This document shows positions 54,552 to 63,178 of a stretch of DNA of 64,000 nucleotides, in pieces. A program made the position numbers and the translations under genes. Position 1 is the stretch's first letter. The number at the start of each line of letters is the position of its first letter. Under the pieces are notes generated by a model. That model worked only from the letters and a program-made list of their open reading frames with translations, did no database searches and was not told the origin of the DNA. The DNA is taken from NCBI GenBank assembly GCA_963747555.1, contig CAVVFZ010000022.1, positions 1 through 64,000 of the forward strand, given 5' to 3'. The DNA is from DUZB01 sp963747555. GTDB taxonomy: Bacteria > Desulfobacterota > DSM-4660 > Desulfatiglandales > Desulfatiglandaceae.

Positions 54552-54821
54552 ATGCTTATAGAATATATCGACAAGGCCATGAGCAAGGCCGTTTATGACA
54601 AGCTTGAAGATGGATCCTTTTGCGGAAAGATCCCTAAATGTCCTGGGGTGATAGCTTTTGGAGCAACGCTTTATCAATGTGAGCAAGAACTCAAATCGAG
54701 TCTTGAAGGCTGGCTCATTGTGAAGATTCGATATGGGGATAAATTGCCGGTTATAGGCAGAATTAATCTGAACGAAAAGATGCCTGCTTTTCAGGGTGAG
54801 ACTGCTGTGGCCCATGCCTAA
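54552..54821 (+). CDS. hicB: HicB-type antitoxin
   Basis: 89 residues from the ATG at 54552, about 18 nt right of an AACGTCCCCCATT site. HicB partial-RNase-H-like fold: FCGKIPKCPGVIAFGATLYQCEQELKSSL. Unlike many HicB proteins it has only a short C-terminus without an obvious DNA-binding domain. Overlaps hicA by 8 bp. Confidence 0.88.
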   Translation: MLIEYIDKAMSKAVYDKLEDGSFCGKIPKCPGVIAFGATLYQCEQELKSSLEGWLIVKIRYGDKLPVIGRINLNEKMPAFQGETAVAHA

Positions 54822-55044
54822 ATGGAAGCCGTGTAAACGAAGAGACTTTATAAAAAAGCTGAAAATGATAGGTTTTGCCCCTCCTCAACCTGGTGGTAGC
54901 CATTTCTATATGCGTTATGGAACCTATACCTTCACACTGCCAAGCAATCAGGAATACTCCGTACCGCAGGTCAAGACGCTTTTGAAAGAAATCGAACAGG
55001 GAATAAAAAGAGAAATCTCTTTAGATGAGTGGGAGCGTCTGTGA
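54814..55044 (+). CDS. hicA: HicA-type RNA-cleaving toxin
   Basis: 76 residues: MPKWKPCKRRDFIKKLKMIG, then GSHFYMRYGTYTFTLPSNQEY with the catalytic His in GSH. The double-stranded RNA-binding-like HicA fold degrades mRNA. Co-translated with hicB. Confidence 0.9.
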   Translation: MPKWKPCKRRDFIKKLKMIGFAPPQPGGSHFYMRYGTYTFTLPSNQEYSVPQVKTLLKEIEQGIKREISLDEWERL

Positions 55045-55087
55045 ACAAGCCTGCAGTAGTTCTCCTAAAGAACCGCACTTAAGTAGC

Positions 55088-55256
55088 AACGTTATTCAAA
55101 GATAAGACTGCAAAACAGGTCTTTGAGGAAGCCGCGAAATTCTGGCAGAGCCGAGAGTCTTGAGAGTTCAGCTTTGAGCTTCTGTGCTTCAAGTCATAAT
55201 ATTCAGATTTGAGAGATATCGCCAAATAAAGCAGCAAAAGCACCAACGTCCCCCAT
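55088..55256 (+). repeat. 5'-truncated duplicate of the 54201-54416 gene 3' end
   Basis: Copy of 54348-54515: the last about 70 bp of the coding region, its 3' flank, a RAYT tail fragment and AACGTCCCCCAT. It begins abruptly after AGCAACGTT at 55080-55087. Confidence 0.9.
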
Positions 55257-55396
55257 GGCGCAAAGCAAAGTGAACCACGAAGTCACGATGACCACAAGGG
55301 TTTTCAGAATATAATAAGGTATTTTTCTTTGTGTACTTTGTGCCTTAGTGGTTTGATTTCAGTGATAATGCAGTTAGATAGCAACGTCCCCCATTC
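55257..55396. repeat. Unit B repeat (GAACCACGAAGTCACGATGACC type)
   Basis: About 140 bp with partial inverted symmetry (AACCACGAAGTCAC ... TGTGCCTTAGTGGTT), ending GATAATGCAGTTAGATAGCAACGTCCCCCATT. Other copies: 47146-47260 (split from 45363-45385), 59060-59190, 60301-60438, 60736-60862, 63704-63832; partial copies at 51329 and 58036. Confidence 0.9.
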
Positions 55397-55433
55397 CATA
55401 CATTTCGTACCCACAATGAGGAGAATTCTGAGC

Positions 55434-55697
55434 ATGGAAGTTTCAATAACCCCCCAAATGGACCAATGGATATCTGAGAAGGTGAACTCAGGGCTATACC
55501 GCTGCTCTGACGAAGTTATTCTTGAGGGCCTGAGGTTGTTGATGCGGCAGGAGCAACAAAGACTTGCAATGACGGAAGATTTACGGCAAGAGATCCTTGT
55601 TGGCCTAAGACAGTTAGATGCGGGTAAATCTGCCGTTTTTGACTCAAGTCTATCGGATAAAATAAAAGAAGGCGGCAGGAACAGGCTTGGGGCATGA
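55434..55697 (+). CDS. parD: ParD-type antitoxin
   Basis: 87 residues: MEVSITPQMDQWISEKVNSGLY then CSDEVILEGLRLLMRQEQQR, a CopG/ParD ribbon-helix-helix N-terminus followed by the toxin-binding tail. ATG 55434 is chosen for the MEVSI start; ATG 55416 is possible. Overlaps parE by 4 bp. Confidence 0.92.
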   Translation: MEVSITPQMDQWISEKVNSGLYRCSDEVILEGLRLLMRQEQQRLAMTEDLRQEILVGLRQLDAGKSAVFDSSLSDKIKEGGRNRLGA

Positions 55698-55987
55698 ACA
55701 GGCTTGAGTTGGTCCTTGCTGAACAGGCGATTGATGATTTGATGGATATATGGCTCTATATTGCCACGGATTCAATTCGAAATGCAGACCACTTCATAGA
55801 CTTTCTCTATGAGAAATGTTCCGACCTTTGTGAGACGCCTAACATTGGGAGAAAACGTCCAGAGCTGCTGCCCGATATTCGCAGTCTGCCTGTGAAGCGT
55901 TACATTGTTTTCTACAGAGTAACCGACAAAGCTGTAGAAATCGCGAGAGTTGTCAGCGGATATAGAGACATTGCTTCACTGTTCTAA
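55694..55987 (+). CDS. parE: ParE-type toxin
   Basis: 97 residues: LVLAEQAIDDLMDIWLYIATDS, then IGRKRPELLPDIRSLPVKRY, then IVFYRVTDKAVEIARVVSGYRD. Typical ParE; members inhibit DNA gyrase. Complete and co-translated with parD. Confidence 0.93.
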   Translation: MNRLELVLAEQAIDDLMDIWLYIATDSIRNADHFIDFLYEKCSDLCETPNIGRKRPELLPDIRSLPVKRYIVFYRVTDKAVEIARVVSGYRDIASLF

Positions 55988-56165
55988 GGGCTAATCCCAA
56001 TTACCCAGCCCCCCGCACCTAGAACCCAATGCCAAGTAAAGAAACTTACTTTTTTACCAGCGTCCCCAAAACCACTTTCAGTGGCGGAATCTTTAGACGG
56101 CTTTTTCGGCCCCTTTTTCTTAAAACCCGCTTTTTGACCCCAAAAAGAGCATTCTAAGGCCTAAA
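55988..56165. repeat. Boundary variant and left part of a repeat split by IS110 copy 2
   Basis: Has AAGTAAAG... ACCAGCGTCCCC (56036-56063) and a sequence at 56092-56165 equal to 47783-47855, broken off by the IS at GGCCTAAA. Confidence 0.8.
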
Positions 56166-57787
56166 CGCTCATGACAAAGGGAATATTTTGTCACCCCCGA
56201 GCATGAAAATGAATTGATGCTTACCATATTCATGTGCATGAATGAGCGGGGGCTGTGAAGATCGAGTTACTTTATGGTGGCTAATAAGACCCCGATGCCT
56301 AAACTGATCTCTTGATTTTCGGCACGTACCCCCGATTGTTTCATATATGTGTCACGTATCACGTATATTGAACGAATGGTAAAAAGACCTATTTCCGCTG
56401 AGTTTCGGATCTATGGATTCCCCGAAAGTCCTCCCCGCTCATTGTGCAAATACCATGATTGAGGGGAGGATGAAAGGATGTTGGAGCCTATTGTAAATCG
56501 TGTTGCTGGCCTTGATGTTCATAAAATGGTCATCCTGGCCACGATTCTCATAACACAGGAAGACGGAGAAACACGAAAGGAAACAAAGGAATTCGGTACT
56601 TTCCGAAAACATCGCCGCCAGTTGGCACGATGGCTGGATCGTTCTGGAATTGAACTGGTGATAATGGAAAGCACCGGAATCTACTGGAAGAGTATTTTTG
56701 AGACCCTTGAGAACGCGGCCATTAAAACCTACGTGGTGAACGCCCGCTTTGTGAAGAATGTACCCGGACGTAAGACGGACGTTATGGACAGTGAGTGGTT
56801 AGCGACACTTGGGCGAGCCGGCCTGCTGAAGCCGAGTTTCATTCCGCCAAAGGATCTTCGCGAATTGCGACTGATCGGGCGTCATAGGATGAAAGTTCAT
56901 GGCATGCTGGCCGGCGAAAAAAACAGGCTGCATAAAATTCTTGATGATGCAGGTATACGGTTGGGCGGTGTTGTCAGTGATATCAACGGCGTTTCCGCCA
57001 GAAGTATGATTGCAGGCCTGATTGAAGACAGGCCCATTGAAGAACTTGTTAAAAATGCGCGTGGCCGTTTGAAATCGAAAGAAAAAGAGCTTTATGATTC
57101 TCTTTCAGAACCAATCAGCGAACGACACAGGTTTTTGCTCCGGAAAGTGCATGATCATATTCGGATACTGGAAGAAGAGATTCGGGAAATAGATGCTTAT
57201 CTGTTTGAAGCGATGACCCCGTACCAAAAAGAATGGGGCATTCTGCAAACCCTTCCCGGTGTGGATAAATTTAGTGCCGCTATGCTGATCCTTGAAATTG
57301 GAACGGACATGGGGGAATTTGGCAATGCCGGGCAATTGGCCTCATGGGCCGGCATGTGTCCTGGTAACAATGAAAGCGCCGGCAAACGAAAAAGCGGGCG
57401 TGCCAGAAAAGGCAATCGGAGTGTCCGCCGGGTATTATGTGAGGTGGCCAACTCTGCTCGAAGAACAAATAGCCAATTCAAGGGCAAATATCAAAGTCTT
57501 GTGATACGTCGGGGGCACAAGCGCACGATCATTGCTCTTGGTCATAAAATGCTTCGGGTGGTTTATTCCATGCTCAAAAACAAGCAACCCTATCGAGATC
57601 CGGGCATCGATTACGAGGCATTGACTGTTGAACGTAATGCTCCGAGATGGCTCAGAGCCTTGAAACAGTATGGGTATTTGGCTGCAGAGGCTTAAACGGC
57701 GTTAGTTGACAGAATAAGTGCTACAGCGGTTGTCGTTTTCGGCAACAAGGGATAAGTATGCCCTTAAATAGCTACAGATTTTCATGG
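56166..57787 (+). mobile_element. IS110-family insertion sequence 2
   Basis: The repeat intact at 47783-47920 (...GGCCTAAAAACAGCCC...) is split here: ...GGCCTAAA at 56165 and AAAAACAGCCC from 57789. Interior: about 310 bp of 5' non-coding DNA with several short inverted repeats (56166-56477, candidate bridge-RNA region), the transposase gene, and about 90 bp of 3' DNA. No terminal inverted repeats. Confidence 0.88.
56478..57695 (+). CDS. IS110-family transposase (DEDD recombinase)
   Basis: 405 residues. N-terminal VAGLDVHKMVILATILI, IMESTGIYWKSIFE and GRKTDVMDSEWLATLGRAGLL hold the DEDD acids. The C-terminal Tnp20 part has TLPGVDKFSAAMLILEIG, the SWAGMCPGNNESAGKRKSG segment with the catalytic Ser, and GHKRTIIALGHKMLRVVY. 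It is only distantly similar to copy 1, so the two elements arrived separately. GGGGAGG precedes the start. Confidence 0.96.
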   Translation: MLEPIVNRVAGLDVHKMVILATILITQEDGETRKETKEFGTFRKHRRQLARWLDRSGIELVIMESTGIYWKSIFETLENAAIKTYVVNARFVKNVPGRKTDVMDSEWLATLGRAGLLKPSFIPPKDLRELRLIGRHRMKVHGMLAGEKNRLHKILDDAGIRLGGVVSDINGVSARSMIAGLIEDRPIEELVKNARGRLKSKEKELYDSLSEPISERHRFLLRKVHDHIRILEEEIREIDAYLFEAMTPYQKEWGILQTLPGVDKFSAAMLILEIGTDMGEFGNAGQLASWAGMCPGNNESAGKRKSGRARKGNRSVRRVLCEVANSARRTNSQFKGKYQSLVIRRGHKRTIIALGHKMLRVVYSMLKNKQPYRDPGIDYEALTVERNAPRWLRALKQYGYLAAEA

Positions 57788-58165
57788 TAAAAACAGCCCT
57801 TTTTTGAGATGTTATGCAATCAGTTCAGTCATTTGATGAGGTCCGACCCCAAGAGGCAATATCAGACTCACGAAAGTGCCAAACACATAAGTGGCTCGTT
57901 TCCATCTCCATACCTGAATAGTTTTCAAACACGGATGACGTGGATGACACGGATTTACAGGACTTTAAGACGACGCCTTTGCCCCTTCGAGGTTCAAGAA
58001 AAATAAGTAAATAACTAAAGAGCGTCCCGCTGTACTTAATAAGGTATTTTTCTTTGTGTTCCTTGTGCCTTAGTGGTTTGATCTCAGTGATAATGCAGTT
58101 AGCTGGCAACTTCCCCCATTACAAACATTGCAGTTTATCTCCCCACGAAATAGGAGGATAAAAAA
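57788..58165. repeat. Right part of the split repeat, minisatellite DNA and partial unit B
   Basis: 57789-57857 continues the 47856-47920 sequence. 58015-58035 carries GAGCGTCCCGCTGTACT (also at 60937). 58036-58115 is a partial unit B ending CAACTTCCCCCATT. No gene. Confidence 0.75.
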
Positions 58166-58429
58166 ATGGGAAAAACAAGTATTGAGATTCCTTCCGAAAT
58201 GCAGGTTGAGATAGAAAAATACAAGGACAGATTGAGTGAACTGCTTCTGCTGGGATTGACACAGATGAAGATTCAGGAGTCCTTGTACTTGTACAAACAA
58301 GGCCTTGCGTCTTTTGGCCGAGCTGCGGAATTGGCAGGCTTGCCTTTGGAGGAGATGATGCGTCAGGCCCGTGCGTATGGCATCGAGCCACGCTGGTCGG
58401 AAACAATGGTGGAAGAAGAGCTGGCATGA
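58166..58429 (+). CDS. UPF0175-family antitoxin
   Basis: 87 residues: IEIPSEMQVEIEKYKDRL, then ESLYLYKQGLASFGRAAELAGL and RQARAYGIEPRWSE. UPF0175 proteins have a helix-turn-helix-like core and pair with DUF3368 toxins. GGAGG before the ATG; overlaps the toxin by 4 bp. Confidence 0.9.
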   Translation: MGKTSIEIPSEMQVEIEKYKDRLSELLLLGLTQMKIQESLYLYKQGLASFGRAAELAGLPLEEMMRQARAYGIEPRWSETMVEEELA

Positions 58430-58935
58430 TCGTTGTTACAAATTCGGGCCCAATTATGGCCCTGGCGAAGTTAGGTCTTCTGGAATTACTGGGACGGCTT
58501 TACGGAAAAGTATACATGCCTGTCGCTGTTTATGACGAAGTTGTTTTGCGAGGGGAGGCTGGTGGATTTTCCGATTCACTTCAGGTCAAGTTGGCGATTC
58601 AGCGAAAACAATTGATTGTGAAAGAGGTGGAGAGTCCAAGAAATGAAGTTACAACGTTGCCCTTGCATGAAGGTGAAAAGGAGGTGCTTAGTCTGGCCTT
58701 TCAAAACAATGCTGATCTGGTGCTTTTAGATGACATGTTAGCCCGGTCTGAAGCGCAAACACTCGGGTTTTCAGTAAAAGGGACTTTGGGCGTTATTGCA
58801 AAAGGTTATCGTATGGAAATGCTGAACCTCGATGAAGTTAAAATAATATTTGACAGTATTGCAGATAGAAATGACATCTGGATTGCGGAAGAATTGTGTA
58901 GGCGTGTATTTGAACGTTTAATGAATCCCAGCTGA
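58426..58935 (+). CDS. DUF3368 PIN-like toxin
   Basis: 169 residues: VTNSGPIMALAKLGLLELLGRLYGKVYMP, then LHEGEKEVLSLAF, VLLDDMLARSEAQTLGFSVKGTLGVIAKG. DUF3368 is a PIN-superfamily nuclease; the Asp pair in LLDDMLAR is kept. Paired with UPF0175. Confidence 0.9.
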   Translation: MIVVTNSGPIMALAKLGLLELLGRLYGKVYMPVAVYDEVVLRGEAGGFSDSLQVKLAIQRKQLIVKEVESPRNEVTTLPLHEGEKEVLSLAFQNNADLVLLDDMLARSEAQTLGFSVKGTLGVIAKGYRMEMLNLDEVKIIFDSIADRNDIWIAEELCRRVFERLMNPS

Positions 58936-59548
58936 ATTAGTTCTATCTTTTAACACACCGATAAATATTTAGATTTGAGAGACATTGCCAAATAAAGCAG
59001 CAAAAGCACCAACGTCCTCCATTACATTTAAAAAGAATGGTCAATGATTATTGGCCAAAAGCAAAGTGAACCACGAAGTCACGATGACCACAAGGGTTTT
59101 CAGAATATAATAAGGTATTTTTCTTGGTGTTCTTTGTGCCTTAGTGGTTTGATTTCAGTGATAATGCAGTTAGATAGCAACGTCCCTCATTCTTTCCCCA
59201 TATCGAGTTACTGAATTACAAATGGACGTCCCCCAAGGCCCCGCATGGGTGTTCAGAAAGCCGCTATGAGAGGTTCGGAGGTTACAACTCAGTAAGCCGG
59301 TCTTCGAGAATTAAGTTGACAAAGCATGCCCCGTGAAACCTGAAATTGTTTAACTGGGGTTGCCAACGTCCCCCATTCCGCCGGGAAAATGCAGGCCGTT
59401 GTTCAGTGCGGGGCAAAAAAGCCATTGACAAATATTTAGATTTAAAAAATATTGCCCCATAAAGCAGCAAAAGCACCAACGTCCCCCATTATTTTACAGA
59501 CTTAGATCTAAGGCATTATGAAAAAGGGCAAAACATAGGGGTAATGAA
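58936..59548. repeat. Dense block of truncated units
   Basis: In order: RAYT tail plus AACGTCCTCCATT (58966-59023); a 40-bp GxxExxY 3' end fused to unit B (59027-59191); the GGACGTCCCCCAAGGCCCC unit (59198-59240); a short CCCCGTGAAA...TTTAACTGGGG palindrome (59328-59358) and AACGTCCCCCATT; a longer RAYT tail (59378-59490) with a further motif. No gene before the next module. Confidence 0.85.
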
Positions 59549-59797
59549 ATGAGTGTAATAAGGGAAATTAGAGAAGTTGTTAATGGGTCGATTTCTATCG
59601 ATATGCCTGCAAGCCTGCTTCATCGGAAGGTAGAGGTGATTGTTATTCCTTTGGATGAAATCTCCAGTGATGAAGATTTTAATGGGGGGGATACCTGGCC
59701 TTACGGATTTTTTGAGAAAACGGCCGGTTGCATGGCTGATGATCCTATTCGAAGGCCAGATCAAGGGGAGTACGAACAGCGGGAGCTTCTTGCATGA
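59549..59797 (+). CDS. VapB-position antitoxin, unclassified
   Basis: 82 residues: VIREIREVVNGSISIDMPASLLHRKVEVIVIPLDE, a beta-rich N-terminus that may be AbrB-like, then an acidic tail. It overlaps the VapC gene by 4 bp, so an antitoxin role follows from position. Confidence 0.8.
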   Translation: MSVIREIREVVNGSISIDMPASLLHRKVEVIVIPLDEISSDEDFNGGDTWPYGFFEKTAGCMADDPIRRPDQGEYEQRELLA

Positions 59798-60207
59798 GAT
59801 ACCTTCTCGACACGAATGTGTGTATTTCGTATTTGAATAACCCTCAGTCGCCCGTTCGTTTTCATATCGAGCGCTCGGAACCAAGCTCCATATTTGTATG
59901 TTCTGTCGTGAAGGCCGAGCTTTATTTCGGCGTAATGAATAGTCAGTGGCCAGAGAAGAATCTGGAAAAGCTGGAAGTTTTTCTGAAGCCGCTTGGCTCT
60001 TTTTCGTTTGATGACTTAGCAGCTAAACATTATGGGGAAATACGAGCGAAGTTATCAAGAGCGGGCAAAGTGATAGGACCTCACGATCTTCAAATCGCCG
60101 CTATTGGGCTCTGCCGGGAGGCGATTCTTGTAACGCATAATACACGAGAGTTCTCGCGTGTTGAAGGACTGGTTATTGAAGACTGGGAATTGGAAAAACG
60201 CAGTTGA
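59794..60207 (+). CDS. vapC: VapC-type PIN-domain toxin
   Basis: 137 residues: RYLLDTNVCISYLNN with the first catalytic Asp, SVVKAELYFGV with the Glu, and GPHDLQIAAIGLCREAILVTHNTREF with the later acids (GPHDLQ). This is the tRNA(fMet)-cleaving VapC type by likeness. The stop is followed 5 nt later by AATGTCCCCCATT. Confidence 0.92.
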   Translation: MRYLLDTNVCISYLNNPQSPVRFHIERSEPSSIFVCSVVKAELYFGVMNSQWPEKNLEKLEVFLKPLGSFSFDDLAAKHYGEIRAKLSRAGKVIGPHDLQIAAIGLCREAILVTHNTREFSRVEGLVIEDWELEKRS

Positions 60208-61020
60208 GTAGCAATGTCCCCCATTACGTGTTTGGATTTGGAAGAAGGTCATAAACTGCAAATGTGTGGGGCGTCCCCAAGAACCCCACAATGATTATTG
60301 GCCAAAAGCAAAGTGAACCACGAAGTCACGATGACCACAAGGGTTTTCAGAATATAATAAGGTATTTTTCTTGGTGTTCCTTGTGCCTTAGTGGTTTGAT
60401 TTCATTGATAATGCAGTTAGATAGCAACGTCCCCCATTCCACGTAACCACAAAGGCACGAGGGAAACGAAGGAAGAGATAGATGGGTTTTAGCTCTGTGG
60501 AAAATTGCAAAGAGCCCTACGGTTAAAACAAATAATGTCTTTGTGCTCCTTGTGCCTTGGTGGTTCAGCTTATTATGGATATTGAAGCGATTGGGAGGGA
60601 TATTGTTCAGTGTGCTGAAGCCCAGCTTCTGACCTATCTAAAGATGAAGAAGTTGAAACTTGGCTATCTCCTGAACTGGCATGTGGCGTTGATGCGGCAA
60701 GGTATCAAAAGAATGGTCAATGATTATTGGCCAAAAGCAAAGTGAACCACGAAGTCACGATGACCACAAGGGTTTTCAGGATATAAGGTATTTTTCTTTG
60801 TGTACTTTGTGCCTTGTGGTTTGATTTCAGTGATAATGCAGTTAGATAGCAACGTCCCCCATTCTTTCCCCATATCGAGTTACTGAATTACAAATGGACG
60901 TCCCCCAAGGCCCCACACAAGTTATTGAATTTTTAAAGAGCGTCCCGCTGTACTCTACCTCGATCCCCCATTATTACTCACACGTCCCCCATTACTCACA
61001 GAAAAGCAAGGAGGTGAGTT
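60208..61020. repeat. Repeat block with two unit B copies
   Basis: Contains unit B copies (60301-60438, 60736-60862), the GGGCGTCCCCAAGAACC variant (also at 47938), the GGACGTCCCCCAAGGCCCC unit and several AACGTCCCCC sites. The only coding remnant is the deleted GxxExxY gene at 60575-60745. Confidence 0.85.
60575..60745 (+). pseudogene. GxxExxY-family gene with internal deletion
   Basis: Starts MDIEAIGRDIVQCA, the usual N-terminus of the family, and jumps directly to EAQLLTYLKMKKLKLGYLL at about codon 15. About 60-70 residues with the GxxExxY signature are missing. The 3' part is the same sequence as 51212-51340. Confidence 0.85.
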
Positions 61021-61401
61021 ATGAAAGCCAAGAAAGCAGATAGGATAAAGATCAAAGTGGGTAACATATGGGAGAGTCCGACACTTCATGTTCTTTTAAC
61101 AGAAGAAGATGATGTGATTGTGGCCCGCTGCCTTGATTTTACAGTTTCTTCGCATGGAGAGGATGAGAAGAAAGCTTTAGAGGCATTGGGTGAATCAATC
61201 AAAGAGTATGTCTTGACTGCCGTCGAAGACGATGCGATTGAAAGTATTCTTGACCCTGCTCATGGGAAATACTGGAGAATGTACAATGAATTGGAAGCAA
61301 AACAGGTTAAAAAGGGTCTAAAAAAGTCTCTAAGAAAAGTCTTCGAATCTGGATCCACTGCCGATCAGGCTGACTTATCGACAGAAATTCATTATGCCTA
61401 A
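61021..61401 (+). CDS. hicB: HicB-like antitoxin
   Basis: 126 residues: LHVLLTEEDDVIVARCLDFTVSSHGEDEKKALEALGESIKEYV is the HicB core; the C-terminal 50 residues are basic. GGAGG before the ATG, which lies about 30 nt right of CACGTCCCCCATT. Overlaps the toxin gene by 8 bp. Confidence 0.88.
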   Translation: MKAKKADRIKIKVGNIWESPTLHVLLTEEDDVIVARCLDFTVSSHGEDEKKALEALGESIKEYVLTAVEDDAIESILDPAHGKYWRMYNELEAKQVKKGLKKSLRKVFESGSTADQADLSTEIHYA

Positions 61402-61609
61402 ACCCTTGGAGTTGAGGAACGTAATCAAAAGGCTCAGAAAATATGGCATAGTCTATGTTGCCGGTAAAGGCAGGCACCCCAAATTCTATGACCCTGAAAC
61501 ACGTCGTAACTATCCTGTTAAATCCCATGGCAAGAAAACGGTTATCCTACCTTATGCGCTTGAGGACATGATAAAAAAGTTCGACTTGCCTGCCGACGTT
61601 TTTGATTGA
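61394..61609 (+). CDS. hicA: HicA-like toxin
   Basis: 71 residues: LRNVIKRLRKYGIVYVAGKGRHPKFYDPETR, then VKSHGKKTVILPYALEDMIKKFDLP. HicA fold with catalytic His in KGRHPKFY. A piece of a related 3' end is stranded at 49291-49320. Confidence 0.88.
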   Translation: MPKPLELRNVIKRLRKYGIVYVAGKGRHPKFYDPETRRNYPVKSHGKKTVILPYALEDMIKKFDLPADVFD

Positions 61610-61615
61610 TACTCC

Positions 61616-62281
61616 ATGCCCCGCCAACCAAGATTAGATGCTCCCGGCCTCCTCCAACACGTCATGGCCCGGGGAATAGAACGTCGAAAGATCTTCCTCG
61701 ACGACAAGGACCGCGAGTCTTTCCTGGAAAGGTTCGCCAACATCCTCGAAGAAACCCAAACGCAATGCTACGCCTGGGCCTTGATTCCGAATCATTTTCA
61801 CCTTCTCTTACGAACAGGCCCTACGCCACTCAGCAAAGTCATGCGCCGCTTAATGACCGGATACGCCGTTACCTTCAACAAGAGACACAACCGTTCAGGT
61901 CATCTCTTCCAGAACCGGTACAAATCCGTTGTGTGTGAGGAAGACGCCTACCTCCTGGAGCTGATTCGTTACATTCACCTGAACCCACTAAGAGCTGGCT
62001 TGGTAAAGGATCTCCAAGAACTGGACAAATACCCTTGGACCGGCCACAGCGCCATCTTGGGTCGCCGCAAAAACCCCCTGCTTCCAGTCATCAAAGATGC
62101 GAAGTCAAACATCAAGAATCAAGAACCACCCAAACAAATTGGAAACCTAAATAGCGACAAAGAAGCCACCCCCTCCGAAGGATTGTTCGCAGCAGAAAAT
62201 CAGGTGCCTGATCTTCTGCTGCAACAACAAAAAACACCAAATCCGTGTAATCCGCGCAATCCGTGCCAAGAGATCCCTTAG
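61616..62281 (+). CDS. REP-associated Y1 transposase, N-terminal catalytic half
   Basis: 221 residues. IS200-like HUH nuclease: HVMARGIERRKIFLDDKDRESFLERF, HUH motif NHFHLLLRTG and the Tyr region GYAVTFNKRHNRSGHLFQNRYKSV. The C-terminal about 60 residues are repeat-derived (the AATCCGTGTAATCCGCGC type) and stop the frame; the family's true C-terminal half continues in another frame from 62276. The catalytic domain is whole, so it may still act on single-stranded REP ends. Confidence 0.85.
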   Translation: MPRQPRLDAPGLLQHVMARGIERRKIFLDDKDRESFLERFANILEETQTQCYAWALIPNHFHLLLRTGPTPLSKVMRRLMTGYAVTFNKRHNRSGHLFQNRYKSVVCEEDAYLLELIRYIHLNPLRAGLVKDLQELDKYPWTGHSAILGRRKNPLLPVIKDAKSNIKNQEPPKQIGNLNSDKEATPSEGLFAAENQVPDLLLQQQKTPNPCNPRNPCQEIP

Positions 62282-62859
62282 CCGAGAAGACCATCGAAGA
62301 TATTCTTCTCCATTTCGGCGAAACCAAAAGAGTCGCTATAAAGAGGTATCGAGAATTCGTGGAGAAAGGGATCAAGCAGGGCACCCGCGAAGATCTCCAA
62401 GGTGGCGGTTTGGTCAGGAGCGCCGGTGGAGAGATGGCAGGCCTTCTCGGGCGTTCGAAAGAAGAACGAGAGAAGGGAGATGCCAGAATTCTGGGGAGCG
62501 GGGATTTCGTGAATGAGGCACTGAGGAAAGCGGGCGAAGATTGGGAAAAGGTCAAAAAGAAGAAAATGCCATTAGAACAGTTGATAAAAGCGGTCGCGTT
62601 CCATCTTGATCTGAAAGAAGCGTCGCTAATTTCCGCCAGCCGGAAAAGGCAAGTGAGTGAGGCGAGAGGCATAATCTGTTGTTTGGCCGTCAACGATTTA
62701 GGTTACAGCGCAGCGGAAGTTGCTCATGCTTTGGATTTGAGACGGGTGAGCGCTGGTCAGTGCGTAAGAAGGGGAGAAACACTCCTTGACAAGAATTTTG
62801 ATTTGCGGGATAAACTAACTAAACTACCATCGTCCCCCATTGCTCCTATTTCTACGTGA
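62263..62859 (+). CDS. Detached C-terminal half of the RAYT
   Basis: LAEKTIEDILLHFGETKRVAIKRYREFVEKGI, DLQGGGLVRSAGGEMAGLLGR, GDARILGSGDFVNEALRKAG and the helical tail KKKKMPLEQLIKAVAFHLDL. In other RAYT proteins this follows the catalytic half in one chain; an insertion of about 170 bp (62090-62262) has separated them. The frame runs through the ATCGTCCCCCATT site before stopping. Confidence 0.8.
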   Translation: MPRDPLAEKTIEDILLHFGETKRVAIKRYREFVEKGIKQGTREDLQGGGLVRSAGGEMAGLLGRSKEEREKGDARILGSGDFVNEALRKAGEDWEKVKKKKMPLEQLIKAVAFHLDLKEASLISASRKRQVSEARGIICCLAVNDLGYSAAEVAHALDLRRVSAGQCVRRGETLLDKNFDLRDKLTKLPSSPIAPIST

Positions 62860-62866
62860 GGATGCC

Positions 62867-63178
62867 ATGCAAAAAACTATGAAGCTAATTCAGAATATAG
62901 AAAAGATATTTGAGTGCGGTTTGCAAGATGAGTATTTATCCCGTGCAATTCGAAAGGTCGTTGAGCATACAAAAGAGAGGACTTCAACGGATGTTGAAGT
63001 ATTGAGAAACGATCTGTCGCAGTTTGAAGTCAAGTATGGCATTCCGTCCGACGAATTTTTTAATCGATTTGAAAAGGGCGAACTTGGAGATGACGGTGAT
63101 TATTTTGAGTGGTCCGCTATTTTCCAAATGTATAAGAGAGCTACAGAACGCCTCAAGATGCTGGAAGGAGTATCCTGA
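62867..63178 (+). CDS. Candidate antitoxin of a DUF6516 module
   Basis: About 103 residues from MQKTMKLIQNIEKIFECGL, with RAIRKVVEHTKERTSTDVEVLRNDL and FEVKYGIPSDEFFNRFEKGEL. Helical, charged, no known catalytic motif. It ends on the base before the DUF6516 gene, so co-translation is likely. Confidence 0.75.
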   Translation: MQKTMKLIQNIEKIFECGLQDEYLSRAIRKVVEHTKERTSTDVEVLRNDLSQFEVKYGIPSDEFFNRFEKGELGDDGDYFEWSAIFQMYKRATERLKMLEGVS

